Below, one piece after another: positions 35,083-43,448 of a stretch of 64,000 nucleotides of DNA. The notes under the pieces were generated by a model. The model worked only from the letters and a program-made list of their open reading frames with translations, made no database searches and had not been told where the DNA came from. Origin of the DNA: Frateuria_A yonginensis (GTDB taxonomy: Bacteria; Pseudomonadota; Gammaproteobacteria; Xanthomonadales; Rhodanobacteraceae); the NCBI RefSeq assembly GCF_037137055.1, contig NZ_JBBBNY010000003.1, forward strand, positions 1 to 64,000, in the 5' to 3' direction. A program made the position numbers and the translations under genes. Within the stretch, counting starts at the first letter, position 1. Every line of letters begins with the position of its first letter.

Positions 35083-35126
35083 CGCTCAAGTCCTCCGCCC
35101 AGTTTCCGTTGCGGAGCGCCAGACGC

Positions 35127-35159
35127 GAAAGCCCGAGAGCTTGCGACTCTCGGGCTTTC
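35127..35159 (+). terminator. Terminator after the small HTH-like gene
   Basis: GAAAGCCCGAGAG pairs with CTCTCGGGCTTTC around a TTGCGA loop: a strong 13-bp stem ending in TTTC. It lies 45 bp after the stop and before istA, which separates passenger and transposition genes. The 160 bp between it and istA hold no gene that I recognise. Confidence 0.7.
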
Positions 35160-35319
35160 AAGGTGCGATGGATGCGAACCCCATCAGCGCCTAATGTCCT
35201 CCTCCCGCCTCGACCGGTCAAGCCCCTCGCTTGGCAGTCATGCAGGCAGGACGGACGGCGTCGCGCCCGCTGATATCCATGTCACCACCTAATCGCGGTG
35301 GCGCAACTTTGGAGTCAGC

Positions 35320-36855
35320 ATGTCTTCCCTCAAGGAAATCCTACGTCTCGTTCTGACCACCTCGTGGTCCAACCGTCAGATTGGCCGCGTGGTCGGCCGG
35401 TCGTACAACACCGTGGCACGCTACCGCCACTTGGTGCGCATTCACTCGCTCACCTGGTCCGATCTGGCCGAGCGCCCCCTCGACGAGCTCGATGCACTCT
35501 TCAATCGCGTCACGCACCGCACCGAGGAAAAGCAGCACCCTGACTGGGCATGGGTTCACGAACAGATGCAGCATCGGGGCATGACCCGTACGCTGCTGTG
35601 GGAGGAATACCGCCGAGCGTGTCCGGAGCACGCCTTGGCCTATTCCCAGTTCTCGCACTACTACCGGGCCTACCTGCGCAAACTCCATCCCGTGATGCGG
35701 CAGCACCACGCGCCGGGCGAGCGGGTCTTCGTGGATTTCTCCGGACGCCGTCCGACCTACATCAAGCCGGAGACCGGCGAGCGTGTCGACGTCGAGTTGT
35801 TCATCGGGGTCCTGGGCTATTCCAACTACGTGTTCGCCCTTGCCTGTCCGAGCCAGCAAGTCCCGCAGTGGATCAAGGCGCATGTCCAGATGTTCGAGGC
35901 CTTCGGCGGGTCACCGCAGGTGATCGTGCCGGACAATTTGCGCAGCGCAGTGACGCGAGCCGGTCGCGATCCGATCATCCACCGCACCTATCAGGAGATG
36001 GCCAGCCACTACGACAGCGTCGTGCTGCCGGCTCGTGCCCGGCGCCCGAAAGACAAGGCCAAGGTCGAGGGGAGCGTCCTGATCGTGCAGCGCTGGGTGC
36101 TGCTGCGCCTGCGCCACCGCACCTTCTTTTCCCTGACCGAGCTCAACCAGGCCATTGCCGAGCTGGTCGCCGAGTTGAATCGCCGCCCGTTCAAGAAGAT
36201 GGAGGGCTCCCGCCTTGAGCGGTTCGAAGCCAGCGAGTCTGCAGCGCTTCGCCCGCTGCCGGAGCAGCCTTACGAACACGGCGATTGGACCGCTTCCCAG
36301 ACTGTCCCAGCCGACTATCACGTGCGGCTCGACAAGCACTGGTACTCGGTGCCATTTACCTACATTGGGTGCGCGGTGGAGGGACGCTTGTCGGCCGATG
36401 CCGTGGAGATCTACTGCAGCGGGGTCCGTATCGCCAGCCATCGCCGCGGCGCCGCGGATGGCACCACCACCGATCCTGGGCACCTGCCCAAGCACCACGC
36501 GATGTATGCCGCGAGGACGCCGGAGCACTTTGCCCGATGGGCCGAAAGCATCGGACCGGCGACGGCGGCCTTCGTCCAAAAGCAGTTTGAGCGGCCCCAC
36601 CCAGGTCTCGGTCTGCCTTGTTGCGACCGACTTCAGGCCTTGACACGCAAACATGGTGCGGCGGAATTGGAGTCCGCAGTGCAGCGTGCCCTAGATATCC
36701 GCTCACCTTCGGAAAAAACCGTGCGCGCATTGCTGAGCAGCGGCCGGCATCACGCCAGCGGCGATGTCGTAGAAGAAGCTGCCACGGCACTCCCTGCGCA
36801 TCGCAATATCCGTGGTAGCGCCTATTTCGCTTCGGCCAAGGAGGTCAGCGCATGA
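35320..36855 (+). CDS. istA: IS21-family transposase IstA
   Basis: A 511-aa transposase. An N-terminal HTH (LTTSWSNRQIGRVVGRSYNTVARY) is followed by the DDE core: Asp in ERVFVDFSGRRP, Asp in VIVPDNLRSAV and Glu in RPKDKAKVEGSV. The C-terminal beta-domain has the WYSVPFTYIG motif. Full length for the family, with no break. The stop overlaps the istB start by 4 nt (36852-36855), as in IS21 itself. Confidence 0.96.
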   Translation: MSSLKEILRLVLTTSWSNRQIGRVVGRSYNTVARYRHLVRIHSLTWSDLAERPLDELDALFNRVTHRTEEKQHPDWAWVHEQMQHRGMTRTLLWEEYRRACPEHALAYSQFSHYYRAYLRKLHPVMRQHHAPGERVFVDFSGRRPTYIKPETGERVDVELFIGVLGYSNYVFALACPSQQVPQWIKAHVQMFEAFGGSPQVIVPDNLRSAVTRAGRDPIIHRTYQEMASHYDSVVLPARARRPKDKAKVEGSVLIVQRWVLLRLRHRTFFSLTELNQAIAELVAELNRRPFKKMEGSRLERFEASESAALRPLPEQPYEHGDWTASQTVPADYHVRLDKHWYSVPFTYIGCAVEGRLSADAVEIYCSGVRIASHRRGAADGTTTDPGHLPKHHAMYAARTPEHFARWAESIGPATAAFVQKQFERPHPGLGLPCCDRLQALTRKHGAAELESAVQRALDIRSPSEKTVRALLSSGRHHASGDVVEEAATALPAHRNIRGSAYFASAKEVSA

Positions 36856-37601
36856 GCCGGCAACACACCCTCACCGCTCTGCGAGAACTGAAGCTGGATG
36901 GCATGGCTGACGCCCTGGAGCGGCAGCATGCCAGCCCATCGCTGCAGGACAGCCCCTTTGATGAACGCCTGGCCGTCTTGGTCGACAGCGAGCGCGTGAC
37001 TCGCGAGAACCGTCGGCTTGCCCGCCTGCTCAAACAAGCACGACTGAAGGTCGAGGCGTGCGCCGAGGACATCGATTACCGGGTGGGGCGAGGGATCGAT
37101 AAGCAACAAGTGCAAGGGCTCCTCGCCTGCGACTGGATCACCCAGCACCAGAACCTGATCATCACCGGACCCACCGGGGTGGGGAAGACCTGGTTGGCAT
37201 GCGCGTTGGCGCATCAGGCGGCTCGGCGGGGCATGCCGGTGGTCTATCGCCGGCTTCCCCGCCTTCTGGAGGAGCTGGAAATTGCACGCGAGGCAGGCAA
37301 TCTCACTACGGTTCGCACCCAGCTCGCTCGCATGAAGCTGCTGGTGTTGGATGACTGGGGCGTCAACCCGCTAGGGCGCCGTGCCCGGCAGGATCTGTTG
37401 GAGGTCATCGACGATCGTGTCGGCAGCGGCTCGGTTGCCATCACCTCGCAGCTACCGATCACCGAATGGCACGCCTACCTGGGCGAACCGACGATCGCCG
37501 ATGCCATCCTCGATCGTCTCGTGCACAGCGCCCACCGAATCCAGCTTCAGGGAGAGTCCATGAGAAAGCTCAAGAGCAAGACGGCGAACCGCCGAAGCTG
37601 A
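36852..37601 (+). CDS. istB: IS21-family helper ATPase IstB
   Basis: A 249-aa AAA+ ATPase that assembles on target DNA and directs IstA. LKLDGMADALERQ at the N-terminus, Walker A GPTGVGKT near residue 107, Walker B LLVLDDWG and the C-terminal DRLVHSAHRIQLQGESMRK are typical. Intact; the istAB operon appears functional. Confidence 0.96.
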   Translation: MSRQHTLTALRELKLDGMADALERQHASPSLQDSPFDERLAVLVDSERVTRENRRLARLLKQARLKVEACAEDIDYRVGRGIDKQQVQGLLACDWITQHQNLIITGPTGVGKTWLACALAHQAARRGMPVVYRRLPRLLEELEIAREAGNLTTVRTQLARMKLLVLDDWGVNPLGRRARQDLLEVIDDRVGSGSVAITSQLPITEWHAYLGEPTIADAILDRLVHSAHRIQLQGESMRKLKSKTANRRS

Positions 37602-37631
37602 GGGGACGATATCGAGGCTCAAGGATGAGCC

Positions 37632-37685
37632 ACCTGCTCAACACCAGCGACCTGCTCAACACCAGCGACCTGCTCAACACCAGCG
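37632..37685 (+). repeat. Three perfect 18-bp tandem repeats in the IS21 right end
   Basis: ACCTGCTCAACACCAGCG occurs three times back to back (37632-37649, 37650-37667, 37668-37685). The inverse of its core (GGTGTTGAGCA) is also found once near the left end at about 32112-32122. IS21 ends carry multiple repeats that bind IstA; the perfect identity of these copies suggests a recent expansion. Confidence 0.85.
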
Positions 37686-37735
37686 GCATGATCAGCCTTC
37701 ACTGGATGAGGTGATCAACTTCCCCGGAATACGCA

Positions 37736-38111
37736 CATGACCGCCTGCCGTGCCCTGCTCAAAACCTTGCGCCATTACCGCACACTGGGCGTGCGGTTCA
37801 CCCGTGTCATGACCGACAACGGCTCCTGCTACAAGTCACGCATCTTCCGGCGGCTGCTGCGCCGCCTGGGCCTGCGGCACGTACGCACGCGCCCCTACAC
37901 CCCCCGCACCAACGGCAAGGCCGAGCGCTTCATCCAGACGGCCCTGCGCGAGTGGGCCTATGCGCGCAGCTATGAACACTCGGGCCAGCGCGCCAACCAC
38001 TGGCTGACCTGGCTGCATCAATACAACTGGCACCGTCCGCATGCCAGCGTTGACTACCAGCCTCCTATCACCCGCATTGCCATGAACAACCTGGTGGGTT
38101 TACACACCTAG
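37736..38111 (+). pseudogene. IS481 transposase, C-terminal part
   Basis: MTACRALLKTLRHY, then VMTDNGSCYKSRIFR and RPYTPRTNGKAERFIQTALREWAY, with the third catalytic residue (Glu of KAERF), and the tail YNWHRPHASV. It joins the N-terminal part in frame once the IS21 element and one CATGAC copy are removed (ERG-MTACRALL). The stop codon TAG (38109-38111) lies just outside the IS end, in the duplicated target. Confidence 0.92.
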
Positions 38112-39001
38112 CGGCCGGCGGCCTGCCAGCGCAGCCAGTCGAGCACCGCGGCCACCGCCGGGCGCGGTGGTGCGGCCTGCGGCCGCACGATCCAGTAGGC
38201 GGTCCCGAGCGGTACCTCCAGCGCACCGAAGGGGCGCACCAGGCTGCCCGTCTCGATGTCCTGCGCCGCCAGCCGGTGGCGCGCCAGGGCGACGCCCTGG
38301 CCCTGTTGCGCCGCGCGCAGCACCAGGTCCGAGGAGGCATAGCGCGCACCGCCCTGCAGGGACAGCCCCGCCGGACCGTGGACGCGCCGCCACGCCTCCC
38401 ACGACGCCTGCGGGTCGCGGTCGTGCAGCAGGCGCAGGCCGCGCAACTGCGCAGGACGGGACGGTCGCCCATGGGCCTGCCAGAACGCCGGGCTCATCAC
38501 CGGATACAGCGCCTCGTCCATCAGCGGTTCGCAATGCAGCTGCGGCCAGGGGCCCTGCCCCATGCGGATGGCCAGGTCCACCCGCCCGCCGTCGAAGGCC
38601 TCCAGCTTCTGGTCGACCAGCACCGACAGCTCGACCCGGGGGTGCGCGCTCTCGAAGGCCGGCAGCCGCGGCAGCAGCCAGCGGATCGCGAAGGACGGCG
38701 TGGTCGACAACGCCACCGCATGGGCCGGACGTACCTCGCGCAGGGACGCCACCGCCTGCTCGATCTCGCGCAGTCCCGACTGCACCGCGCGGCCCAGCGC
38801 TTCGCCCTGCGGCGTGAAGACCAGGCCGGCGCGGCCGCCCGCCGCATGCAGCAGTGGCACGCCCAGCCAACGCGCCAGCTCGCCCAGGTGGCGGCTGACC
38901 GAGGAATGTGCCAGCCCCAGTTCGCGTGCGGCGGCGCGCACCCCACGGTGCTCGTAGACCAGCCCGAAGGCGCGCAGGGCGTTGAGCGGCAGATCGGTCA
39001 T
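38108..39001 (-). CDS. LysR-family transcriptional regulator (GcvA-like)
   Basis: A 297-aa regulator with an N-terminal winged HTH (LNALRAFGLVYEHRGVRAAARELGLAHSSVSRHLGELARWLG) and a periplasmic-binding-like effector domain (about 90-295). The GcvA-type branch is suggested by the LPLNALRAF start and ASWEAWRRVHG. It is divergent from the LysE-family gene, 96 bp apart, which it probably controls. Its stop codon (38108-38110) lies inside the target duplication of the IS481 element, which regenerated it. Confidence 0.9.
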   Translation of the reverse strand: MTDLPLNALRAFGLVYEHRGVRAAARELGLAHSSVSRHLGELARWLGVPLLHAAGGRAGLVFTPQGEALGRAVQSGLREIEQAVASLREVRPAHAVALSTTPSFAIRWLLPRLPAFESAHPRVELSVLVDQKLEAFDGGRVDLAIRMGQGPWPQLHCEPLMDEALYPVMSPAFWQAHGRPSRPAQLRGLRLLHDRDPQASWEAWRRVHGPAGLSLQGGARYASSDLVLRAAQQGQGVALARHRLAAQDIETGSLVRPFGALEVPLGTAYWIVRPQAAPPRPAVAAVLDWLRWQAAGR

Positions 39002-39097
39002 GGTCGGAATTCTAGACCGATGAGGGTCGCCTCTGGACCACCCTGCCGCGCCAAGCTGGCGCCTGTCCGGCCTGTCCGCCGGTGTACCGAGCCGACC

Positions 39098-39694
39098 ATG
39101 AACGATCTTTTCGCCCCCGCCGGCCTGCTGCTTGCCGCCGCGATCACCCCCGGTCCGAACAACCTGGTGGTGCTGCGCATCGCGAGCCGGGCCGGGGTAC
39201 GCGCCGCCCTGCCCGCCATCGCCGGCATCGTCGGTGGCAGCCTGGCGCTGCTGGCGCTGGCGCTGTCGGGCCTGGCCGCGGTGACCGGCAACCATCCGGC
39301 GTGGCGCACCTGGCTGGGGGCCGGCGGTGCGGCCTACCTGGGCTGGCTGGGACTGCGCCTGCTCGTCACGAGCCTGCGCGAGACGCCCGCCGACGCCCCG
39401 GCGGACGCACTGCCCGCCACCGCCCTCGGTCTGTTCGGCTTCCAGCTGCTCAACCCCAAGGCCTGGGTGATGACGCTGACGGTCGTCGCGGCGTGGGGCG
39501 CCTCCGGAGCGCGCGGCTGGATCCCCCTGGCCGTGCTGTTCGTGGCGATCCCGCTCGGTTGCCTGTTGCTGTGGAGCGCCTGCGGCCGGCTGCTGACGAA
39601 AGGGCTGGCCCACCCGCCGTTCCGTCGAGGCCTCGACGCCGGCATGGGCGCCCTGCTGCTGGCCAGCGCCGGCCTGCTGCTGATCGAACACTGA
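39098..39694 (+). CDS. LysE/RhtB-family exporter
   Basis: A 198-aa inner-membrane exporter of the LysE superfamily with about six helices. LLLAAAITPGPNNLVVLRIASRAGVRAALPAIAGIVGG carries the TPGPN motif and FQLLNPKAWVMTLTVVAAW the second landmark. Members export amino acids or related metabolites. It is divergent from the LysR gene and followed at 15 bp by an FMN reductase gene, probably one operon. Confidence 0.9.
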   Translation: MNDLFAPAGLLLAAAITPGPNNLVVLRIASRAGVRAALPAIAGIVGGSLALLALALSGLAAVTGNHPAWRTWLGAGGAAYLGWLGLRLLVTSLRETPADAPADALPATALGLFGFQLLNPKAWVMTLTVVAAWGASGARGWIPLAVLFVAIPLGCLLLWSACGRLLTKGLAHPPFRRGLDAGMGALLLASAGLLLIEH

Positions 39695-39708
39695 CCCTGG
39701 AGACAACC

Positions 39709-40326
39709 ATGACCCCGACCCGCCACCTCCTCTGCCTCGCCGGCAGCCTGCGCCGCGAATCCTGGAACCGCCGCCTGCTGCAGGCGGCCACCGGCCTGGT
39801 TCCGGCCGGCGTCCACGCGACCGTCTTCGCCGACCTGGCCGCCGCCGCCCTGTTCGACGAGGACCTGGAGCAGGCCGATCCGGCCGGCCCTGCGGGCGTA
39901 CGCGCCCTGCGCCAGGCGATCGCCGCCGCCGACGGGCTGGTGATCGCCACCCCGGAGTACAACCACGCCATGCCGGGCGTGCTGAAGAACGCGCTCGACT
40001 GGCTGTCCCGCGAAAGCCCGCAGGGCGAGGTACTGGCCGGCAAGCCGGTCGCCGTGCTCGGCGCGAGCAGCGGGCCCTGGGGCACGCGTCTGGCACAGGC
40101 CTCGCTGCGCCAGGTGCTGCACACCTGCGGCGCCCTGGTGATGCCCTCGCCCACGCTGTATGTCGCCCACGCGGCGCAACGCTTCGACGCGCAGGGCGAC
40201 CTGGCGGATGCCTCGCTGCGGGCGGCCCTGTCCGCGTTCATGGGCGCCGCGGCGACCTGGACCGCAAGGATGGCCCCGCCTCCGGCACGGGAGCCGGTTC
40301 ATCCGGCGGTGCCGCAGCACGCCTGA
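39709..40326 (+). CDS. NAD(P)H-dependent FMN reductase
   Basis: A 205-aa flavodoxin-fold reductase. CLAGSLRRESWNRRLLQAA binds the FMN phosphate, and ATPEYNHAMPGVLKNALDWLSR is the family signature. ChrR/azoreductase-like proteins in this family reduce quinones, chromate or azo dyes. The C-terminal 20 residues are Pro/Ala-rich and unconserved. A TGGAG site precedes the start; transcribed with the LysE gene under likely LysR control. Confidence 0.88.
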   Translation: MTPTRHLLCLAGSLRRESWNRRLLQAATGLVPAGVHATVFADLAAAALFDEDLEQADPAGPAGVRALRQAIAAADGLVIATPEYNHAMPGVLKNALDWLSRESPQGEVLAGKPVAVLGASSGPWGTRLAQASLRQVLHTCGALVMPSPTLYVAHAAQRFDAQGDLADASLRAALSAFMGAAATWTARMAPPPAREPVHPAVPQHA

Positions 40327-40468
40327 GCCGTCCATCCTGGGCCGTCCGCGTCGCTTTTGGGCCCGGCGCGGCACCTTCCGCCATGCTCCCGTTCGCCTCG
40401 GTCGCGCGGCAGGCGGCTGCGCGTCAAGCAGATCGAGGCGCCCGCCGCCGTGCCGTGGTTCACAGAAC

Positions 40469-40499
40469 TTGCGCGGCACGTGAAATGCATGTGTATAGT
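40469..40499 (+). promoter_or_regulatory. Candidate promoter of the exopolysaccharide operon
   Basis: TATAGT at 40494-40499 with TTGCGC 19 bp upstream (40469-40474). The spacing is a little long and the boxes are imperfect, but this is the most AT-rich patch of the 267-bp gap. Transcription from here would give a structured leader of about 90 nt. Confidence 0.4.
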
Positions 40500-40512
40500 G
40501 CGCCACCTCGGC

Positions 40513-40567
40513 GCCTGCCTGCTCCCCCGGCAGACAGGCACCTTTCGCACGCGGGGACGAGCGTGCG
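40513..40567 (+). other. Structured 5' leader of the glycosyltransferase operon
   Basis: Two consecutive hairpins. The first pairs GCCTG (40513-40517) with CAGGC (40535-40539) and CTGC with GCAG inside it. The second is a perfect 7-bp stem CGCACGC / GCGTGCG (40546-40567) with the loop GGGGACGA. They end 26 nt before the ATG and could influence translation. I could not match them to a known riboswitch; the c-di-GMP GEMM consensus was considered and not satisfied. Confidence 0.4.
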
Positions 40568-40593
40568 CCAACCCAAACCAGGCACACCGACGC

Positions 40594-41985
40594 ATGACTA
40601 CCGATCTCCTCGAGCCGCCTGCGCCGGCGGTGCCCAAGGAAGGCGCCCCCACGGCCCCGCCCCCGGGGATACCGGGACCGGCCCGGCGCCGCTACCTGCC
40701 GGTGCGTTTGAAGTTCACGCTGACAGTGCTGGCCTCGCTCGGCTGGGCACTGCTGTCGTACCGGCTCGCGCATCGCTGGATCGGGGACCTTTCCGCCCTC
40801 GTCGGCGCTCCGCTGGCGCACCTGGTGATCTTCGGCATTGCGATCCTGCCCGGCTTCATGAACGCCTTCCTGGTGGTCGGCCTGCTGCTCGACCGCCGCC
40901 CGGCGCGGGCGCGGATCGAGCACTATCCGGGCGTCACCGTGCTGGTCGCCGCCTATAACGAGGAGGAGTCGATCCTCGCCACGCTGGCCAGCCTCGACCA
41001 GCAGGACTACCCGGCGCCACTGGAGGTGCTGGTGATCAACGACGGCTCCACCGACGGCACGCTGGCGAAGCTGCACAGCGTGTCCTATCCGTGGCTGAAG
41101 GTGATCGACCTGCCGCGCAACGGCGGCAAGGCGAACGCGCTCAACCAGGGGCTCAAGCAGGCCAGCTACCCGCTCACCATCACCCTTGACGGCGACTCCT
41201 ACCTCTATCGGGGCGCGCTGCGGCAACTGGTCGGCCGCTTCCTCAGCGACCCGCCGCACACCGCGGCGGTCGCCGGCACCGTGCTGCTGCGCAACTCGCG
41301 CCTCAACATGGTCACGCGCATGCAGGAATGGGACTACTTCCACGGCATCGCCGCGATCAAGCGGCTGCAGAGCCTGTTCCAGGGCACGCTGGTGGCGCAG
41401 GGTGCCTTCTCGCTGTACCGCACCGACGTGCTGCGCGAGGTCGGCGGCTGGCCCGAGTGCGTGGGCGAGGACATCGTGCTGACCTGGGCCATCCTCGCGC
41501 GCGGCGACCGCGTGGGCTACTGCGAGGACGCCATCACCTTCACCAACGCGCCGACCACCTTCCGGCAGTTCATCCGCCAGCGCCAGCGCTGGTCGCGCGG
41601 TCTGATCGAGGCCTTCAAGGCGCACTGGCGGCTGCTGTTCGCGCGGCGCATGAGCACGCTCTTCGTCTGGTGGAACCTGCTGTTCCCCTACATGGACGTG
41701 GTCTACACGCTGTTCTTCATCCCGGGCCTGGTGCTGGCACTGTTCGGCATCTACTGGCTGGCCGGGCCGATGACGCTGCTGGTGCTGCCGATGGCGTTCG
41801 CGGTGAACTACCTGATGTTCTTCATCCAGTCGCGCATGTTCCGCGCGCAGGGCCTGAAGGTCCGTCGCAACCCGATCGGCTTCCTGGTCTACGCGCTGTT
41901 CTACGGCGTGGTGCTGCAGCCGGGCTGCGTACTCGGCTACCTGGCCGAACTGCTGAACCTGCGCAAGCACTGGGGGACCAAATGA
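40594..41985 (+). CDS. Family 2 glycosyltransferase (PgaC/XagB-like)
   Basis: A 463-aa inner-membrane glycosyltransferase. The cytosolic GT2 domain has VTVLVAAYNEEESI, INDGSTDGT, TLDGDSY (DxD-like), VGEDIVLTWAI and the processive-synthase motif QRQRW. Two N-terminal and about three C-terminal membrane helices frame it. It resembles the poly-N-acetylglucosamine synthase PgaC/HmsR and Xanthomonas XagB. The downstream outer-membrane gene overlaps it by 4 nt, so the two form one operon, but pgaB and pgaD homologues are absent. Confidence 0.85.
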   Translation: MTTDLLEPPAPAVPKEGAPTAPPPGIPGPARRRYLPVRLKFTLTVLASLGWALLSYRLAHRWIGDLSALVGAPLAHLVIFGIAILPGFMNAFLVVGLLLDRRPARARIEHYPGVTVLVAAYNEEESILATLASLDQQDYPAPLEVLVINDGSTDGTLAKLHSVSYPWLKVIDLPRNGGKANALNQGLKQASYPLTITLDGDSYLYRGALRQLVGRFLSDPPHTAAVAGTVLLRNSRLNMVTRMQEWDYFHGIAAIKRLQSLFQGTLVAQGAFSLYRTDVLREVGGWPECVGEDIVLTWAILARGDRVGYCEDAITFTNAPTTFRQFIRQRQRWSRGLIEAFKAHWRLLFARRMSTLFVWWNLLFPYMDVVYTLFFIPGLVLALFGIYWLAGPMTLLVLPMAFAVNYLMFFIQSRMFRAQGLKVRRNPIGFLVYALFYGVVLQPGCVLGYLAELLNLRKHWGTK

Positions 41986-43388
41986 AGCGGCGCCTGCTCG
42001 GCCTTGCCCTCGCGCTGGCGCTGCCTGCCGTGCATGCCCAGACCGGCGCCGCGGACATCCGCGCCGGCCGCGCGGCGCTGGCCGCCGAACAGCCTGTCCA
42101 GGCGCGCGCACGCTTCGCCGCAGCGCTGGCCGATCCCGGCCTCGGCCGCGAGGACCGTTGCGCGGCCCAGCTCGGCCTGGGCCAGGCCACGCTGTGGCTG
42201 GGCGACTACCGGGCCGCGGCCGAGGCCTATCGCGCCGCCCTTGCGCAGGCACCGGACGAGGCTTCGCGCCAGGTGGCGGCCACCGGCCTGGCGCAGGCGC
42301 TCAACGCGCAGGATCGCCCGCGCGAGGCGCTGGCGCTGGTGGCACCGTTCGCCGCGGGCCAACTGCGGCCCACCGTCGAAGTGCTGCGTTCGCTGCGCTC
42401 GCTCGACCAGGCGCCGCGCGGCCGCCCCTATCTGGACGCCGCGCCGCCGGCGCCCGCCGGGGGCTACCTCGGTACCCAGTTCCGCCTGCTCAGCGACGAC
42501 ATGGCCTACGCGCTGGCACCGCACATCGACGCGACGTTCGATGCCAGCCACGACAGCGAGGGCCTGGACACCTGGCACGTCGGCGTGGGTGCGCTGAGCG
42601 CCCCTGCCACGCGCGGCAGCGCCAGCCTCGCCTGGGGCGCGCGTGCCGACACCCTGGAGGTCGACGACGGCCGCCGCAGCCGGCGCGTATACGGTGCGAG
42701 CGTGCTCGGGCAATGGCACGCGGATACCCAGCGGCTCGATCTCGTGCTGGGCAGCGGCCGCGCCGGCGACTGGCACTTCCTGCAGGGCTCGGCCGCCTGG
42801 ACCGTGCAGCCGAGCGACGACTTCGGCCTGTCCGCGGGCGTCGAGCGCGCGCCGGTTCCCACCCCGACCTCGCTGGCGCAGCGGCTGATCGGCAACCGCT
42901 ACGCGCTGGACCTGAGCCTGCGCGCGAGCACGCACTGGTACGTGCTGCCCGGCGCCTACCGCCAGGTGTTCAGCGACGGCAACCACCGCGACGGCGGCGG
43001 CCTGCGCTTGCTGTTCAGCCCGCTCGACGTGGCCGATACGCGCGGCGCGCTGGGCGCGGAGCTGTCCACCCGGCTGTTCCACGACAGCCGCCCCAGCCGC
43101 GGCGTCTACTTCAATCCCGCACGTTACCGCGCGACCCAGGCCGGGCTGATCGGCGTGTACGGCCTGGATCCGGGCTGGAAGCTGCGCGCCAACGCGGACG
43201 TGGGCCGGCAGTGGATCGACGGCAACGGCGCCTCGACCTACACCGTGGGCCTGTCGCTGGAAGGGCGGTTGCCAGGCAACGGGCGCCTGCGGCTCGGCGT
43301 GGGTCGCAGTTCGGTCGCCTCGGTCAGCGGGGGCGGCGCCGGCTACTGGAACGACAACGCGTCGCTCTCGCTCAGCTGGACGCTGTAG
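41982..43388 (+). CDS. TPR/outer-membrane beta-barrel protein (PgaA/XagA-like)
   Basis: A 468-aa exported protein. A signal peptide (ALALPAVHA|Q) precedes TPR-like helices (residues about 22-145, RAALAAEQPVQARARFAAAL...), then a beta-barrel rich in alternating strands and ending in NDNASLSLSWTL. This architecture is that of PgaA, which guides the polymer across the outer membrane, though at about half PgaA's size. Translationally coupled to the glycosyltransferase (ATGA overlap). The polymer is unknown; biofilm or adhesion is the likely role. Confidence 0.78.
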   Translation: MKRRLLGLALALALPAVHAQTGAADIRAGRAALAAEQPVQARARFAAALADPGLGREDRCAAQLGLGQATLWLGDYRAAAEAYRAALAQAPDEASRQVAATGLAQALNAQDRPREALALVAPFAAGQLRPTVEVLRSLRSLDQAPRGRPYLDAAPPAPAGGYLGTQFRLLSDDMAYALAPHIDATFDASHDSEGLDTWHVGVGALSAPATRGSASLAWGARADTLEVDDGRRSRRVYGASVLGQWHADTQRLDLVLGSGRAGDWHFLQGSAAWTVQPSDDFGLSAGVERAPVPTPTSLAQRLIGNRYALDLSLRASTHWYVLPGAYRQVFSDGNHRDGGGLRLLFSPLDVADTRGALGAELSTRLFHDSRPSRGVYFNPARYRATQAGLIGVYGLDPGWKLRANADVGRQWIDGNGASTYTVGLSLEGRLPGNGRLRLGVGRSSVASVSGGGAGYWNDNASLSLSWTL

Positions 43389-43448
43389 CGCCCGCTTGCA
43401 CCGGGGGCGGCGACCGCCATATGGGCGGCAGGCCCCCGGAGCAATGCC

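Larger units (their letters stand above)
32055..37735 (+). mobile_element. IS21-family element with about 3 kb of passenger DNA
   Basis: The left end TGCAGATTCCGG (32055) and the right end, read inwards, TGCGTATTCCGG, match at 10 of 12 positions. CATGAC flanks it at 32049-32054 and 37736-37741. Both ends also share inner repeats: GTTGATCAC and GGTGTTGAGCA occur near the left end (32094-32130) and, inverted, near the right end (37632-37712), as IS21 family ends do. istA and istB occupy 35320-37601. The region from about 32170 to 35290 carries toxin-like and unknown genes not part of a normal IS21, which makes this 5.7-kb element unusually long. Confidence 0.85.
31398..38106 (+). mobile_element. 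IS481-family element, interrupted by an IS21-type element
   Basis: The ends are 24-bp imperfect inverted repeats: both begin TGTG and both finish with AGGTTGTTCA (31398-31421 and, inverted, 38083-38106). The 6-bp direct repeat CCTAGC flanks it at 31392-31397 and 38107-38112. One transposase gene is split into N- and C-terminal parts at 31480 and 37736. Removing the inserted IS21-type element (32055-37735) and one CATGAC copy gives a continuous transposase frame. The insertion touched the stop codon of the LysR gene, but the duplicated CCTAGC restores it. Confidence 0.88.

Noticed and set aside
35160..35319. tRNA-like or attachment site before istA
   Set aside because: Short stretches resemble a T-arm, but no cloverleaf can be built and no repeat of it is seen elsewhere in the window.
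40500..40593. c-di-GMP (GEMM) riboswitch before the glycosyltransferase gene
   Set aside because: The second hairpin loop contains GGGGACGA, but the conserved GEMM core and tetraloop-receptor arrangement are missing.
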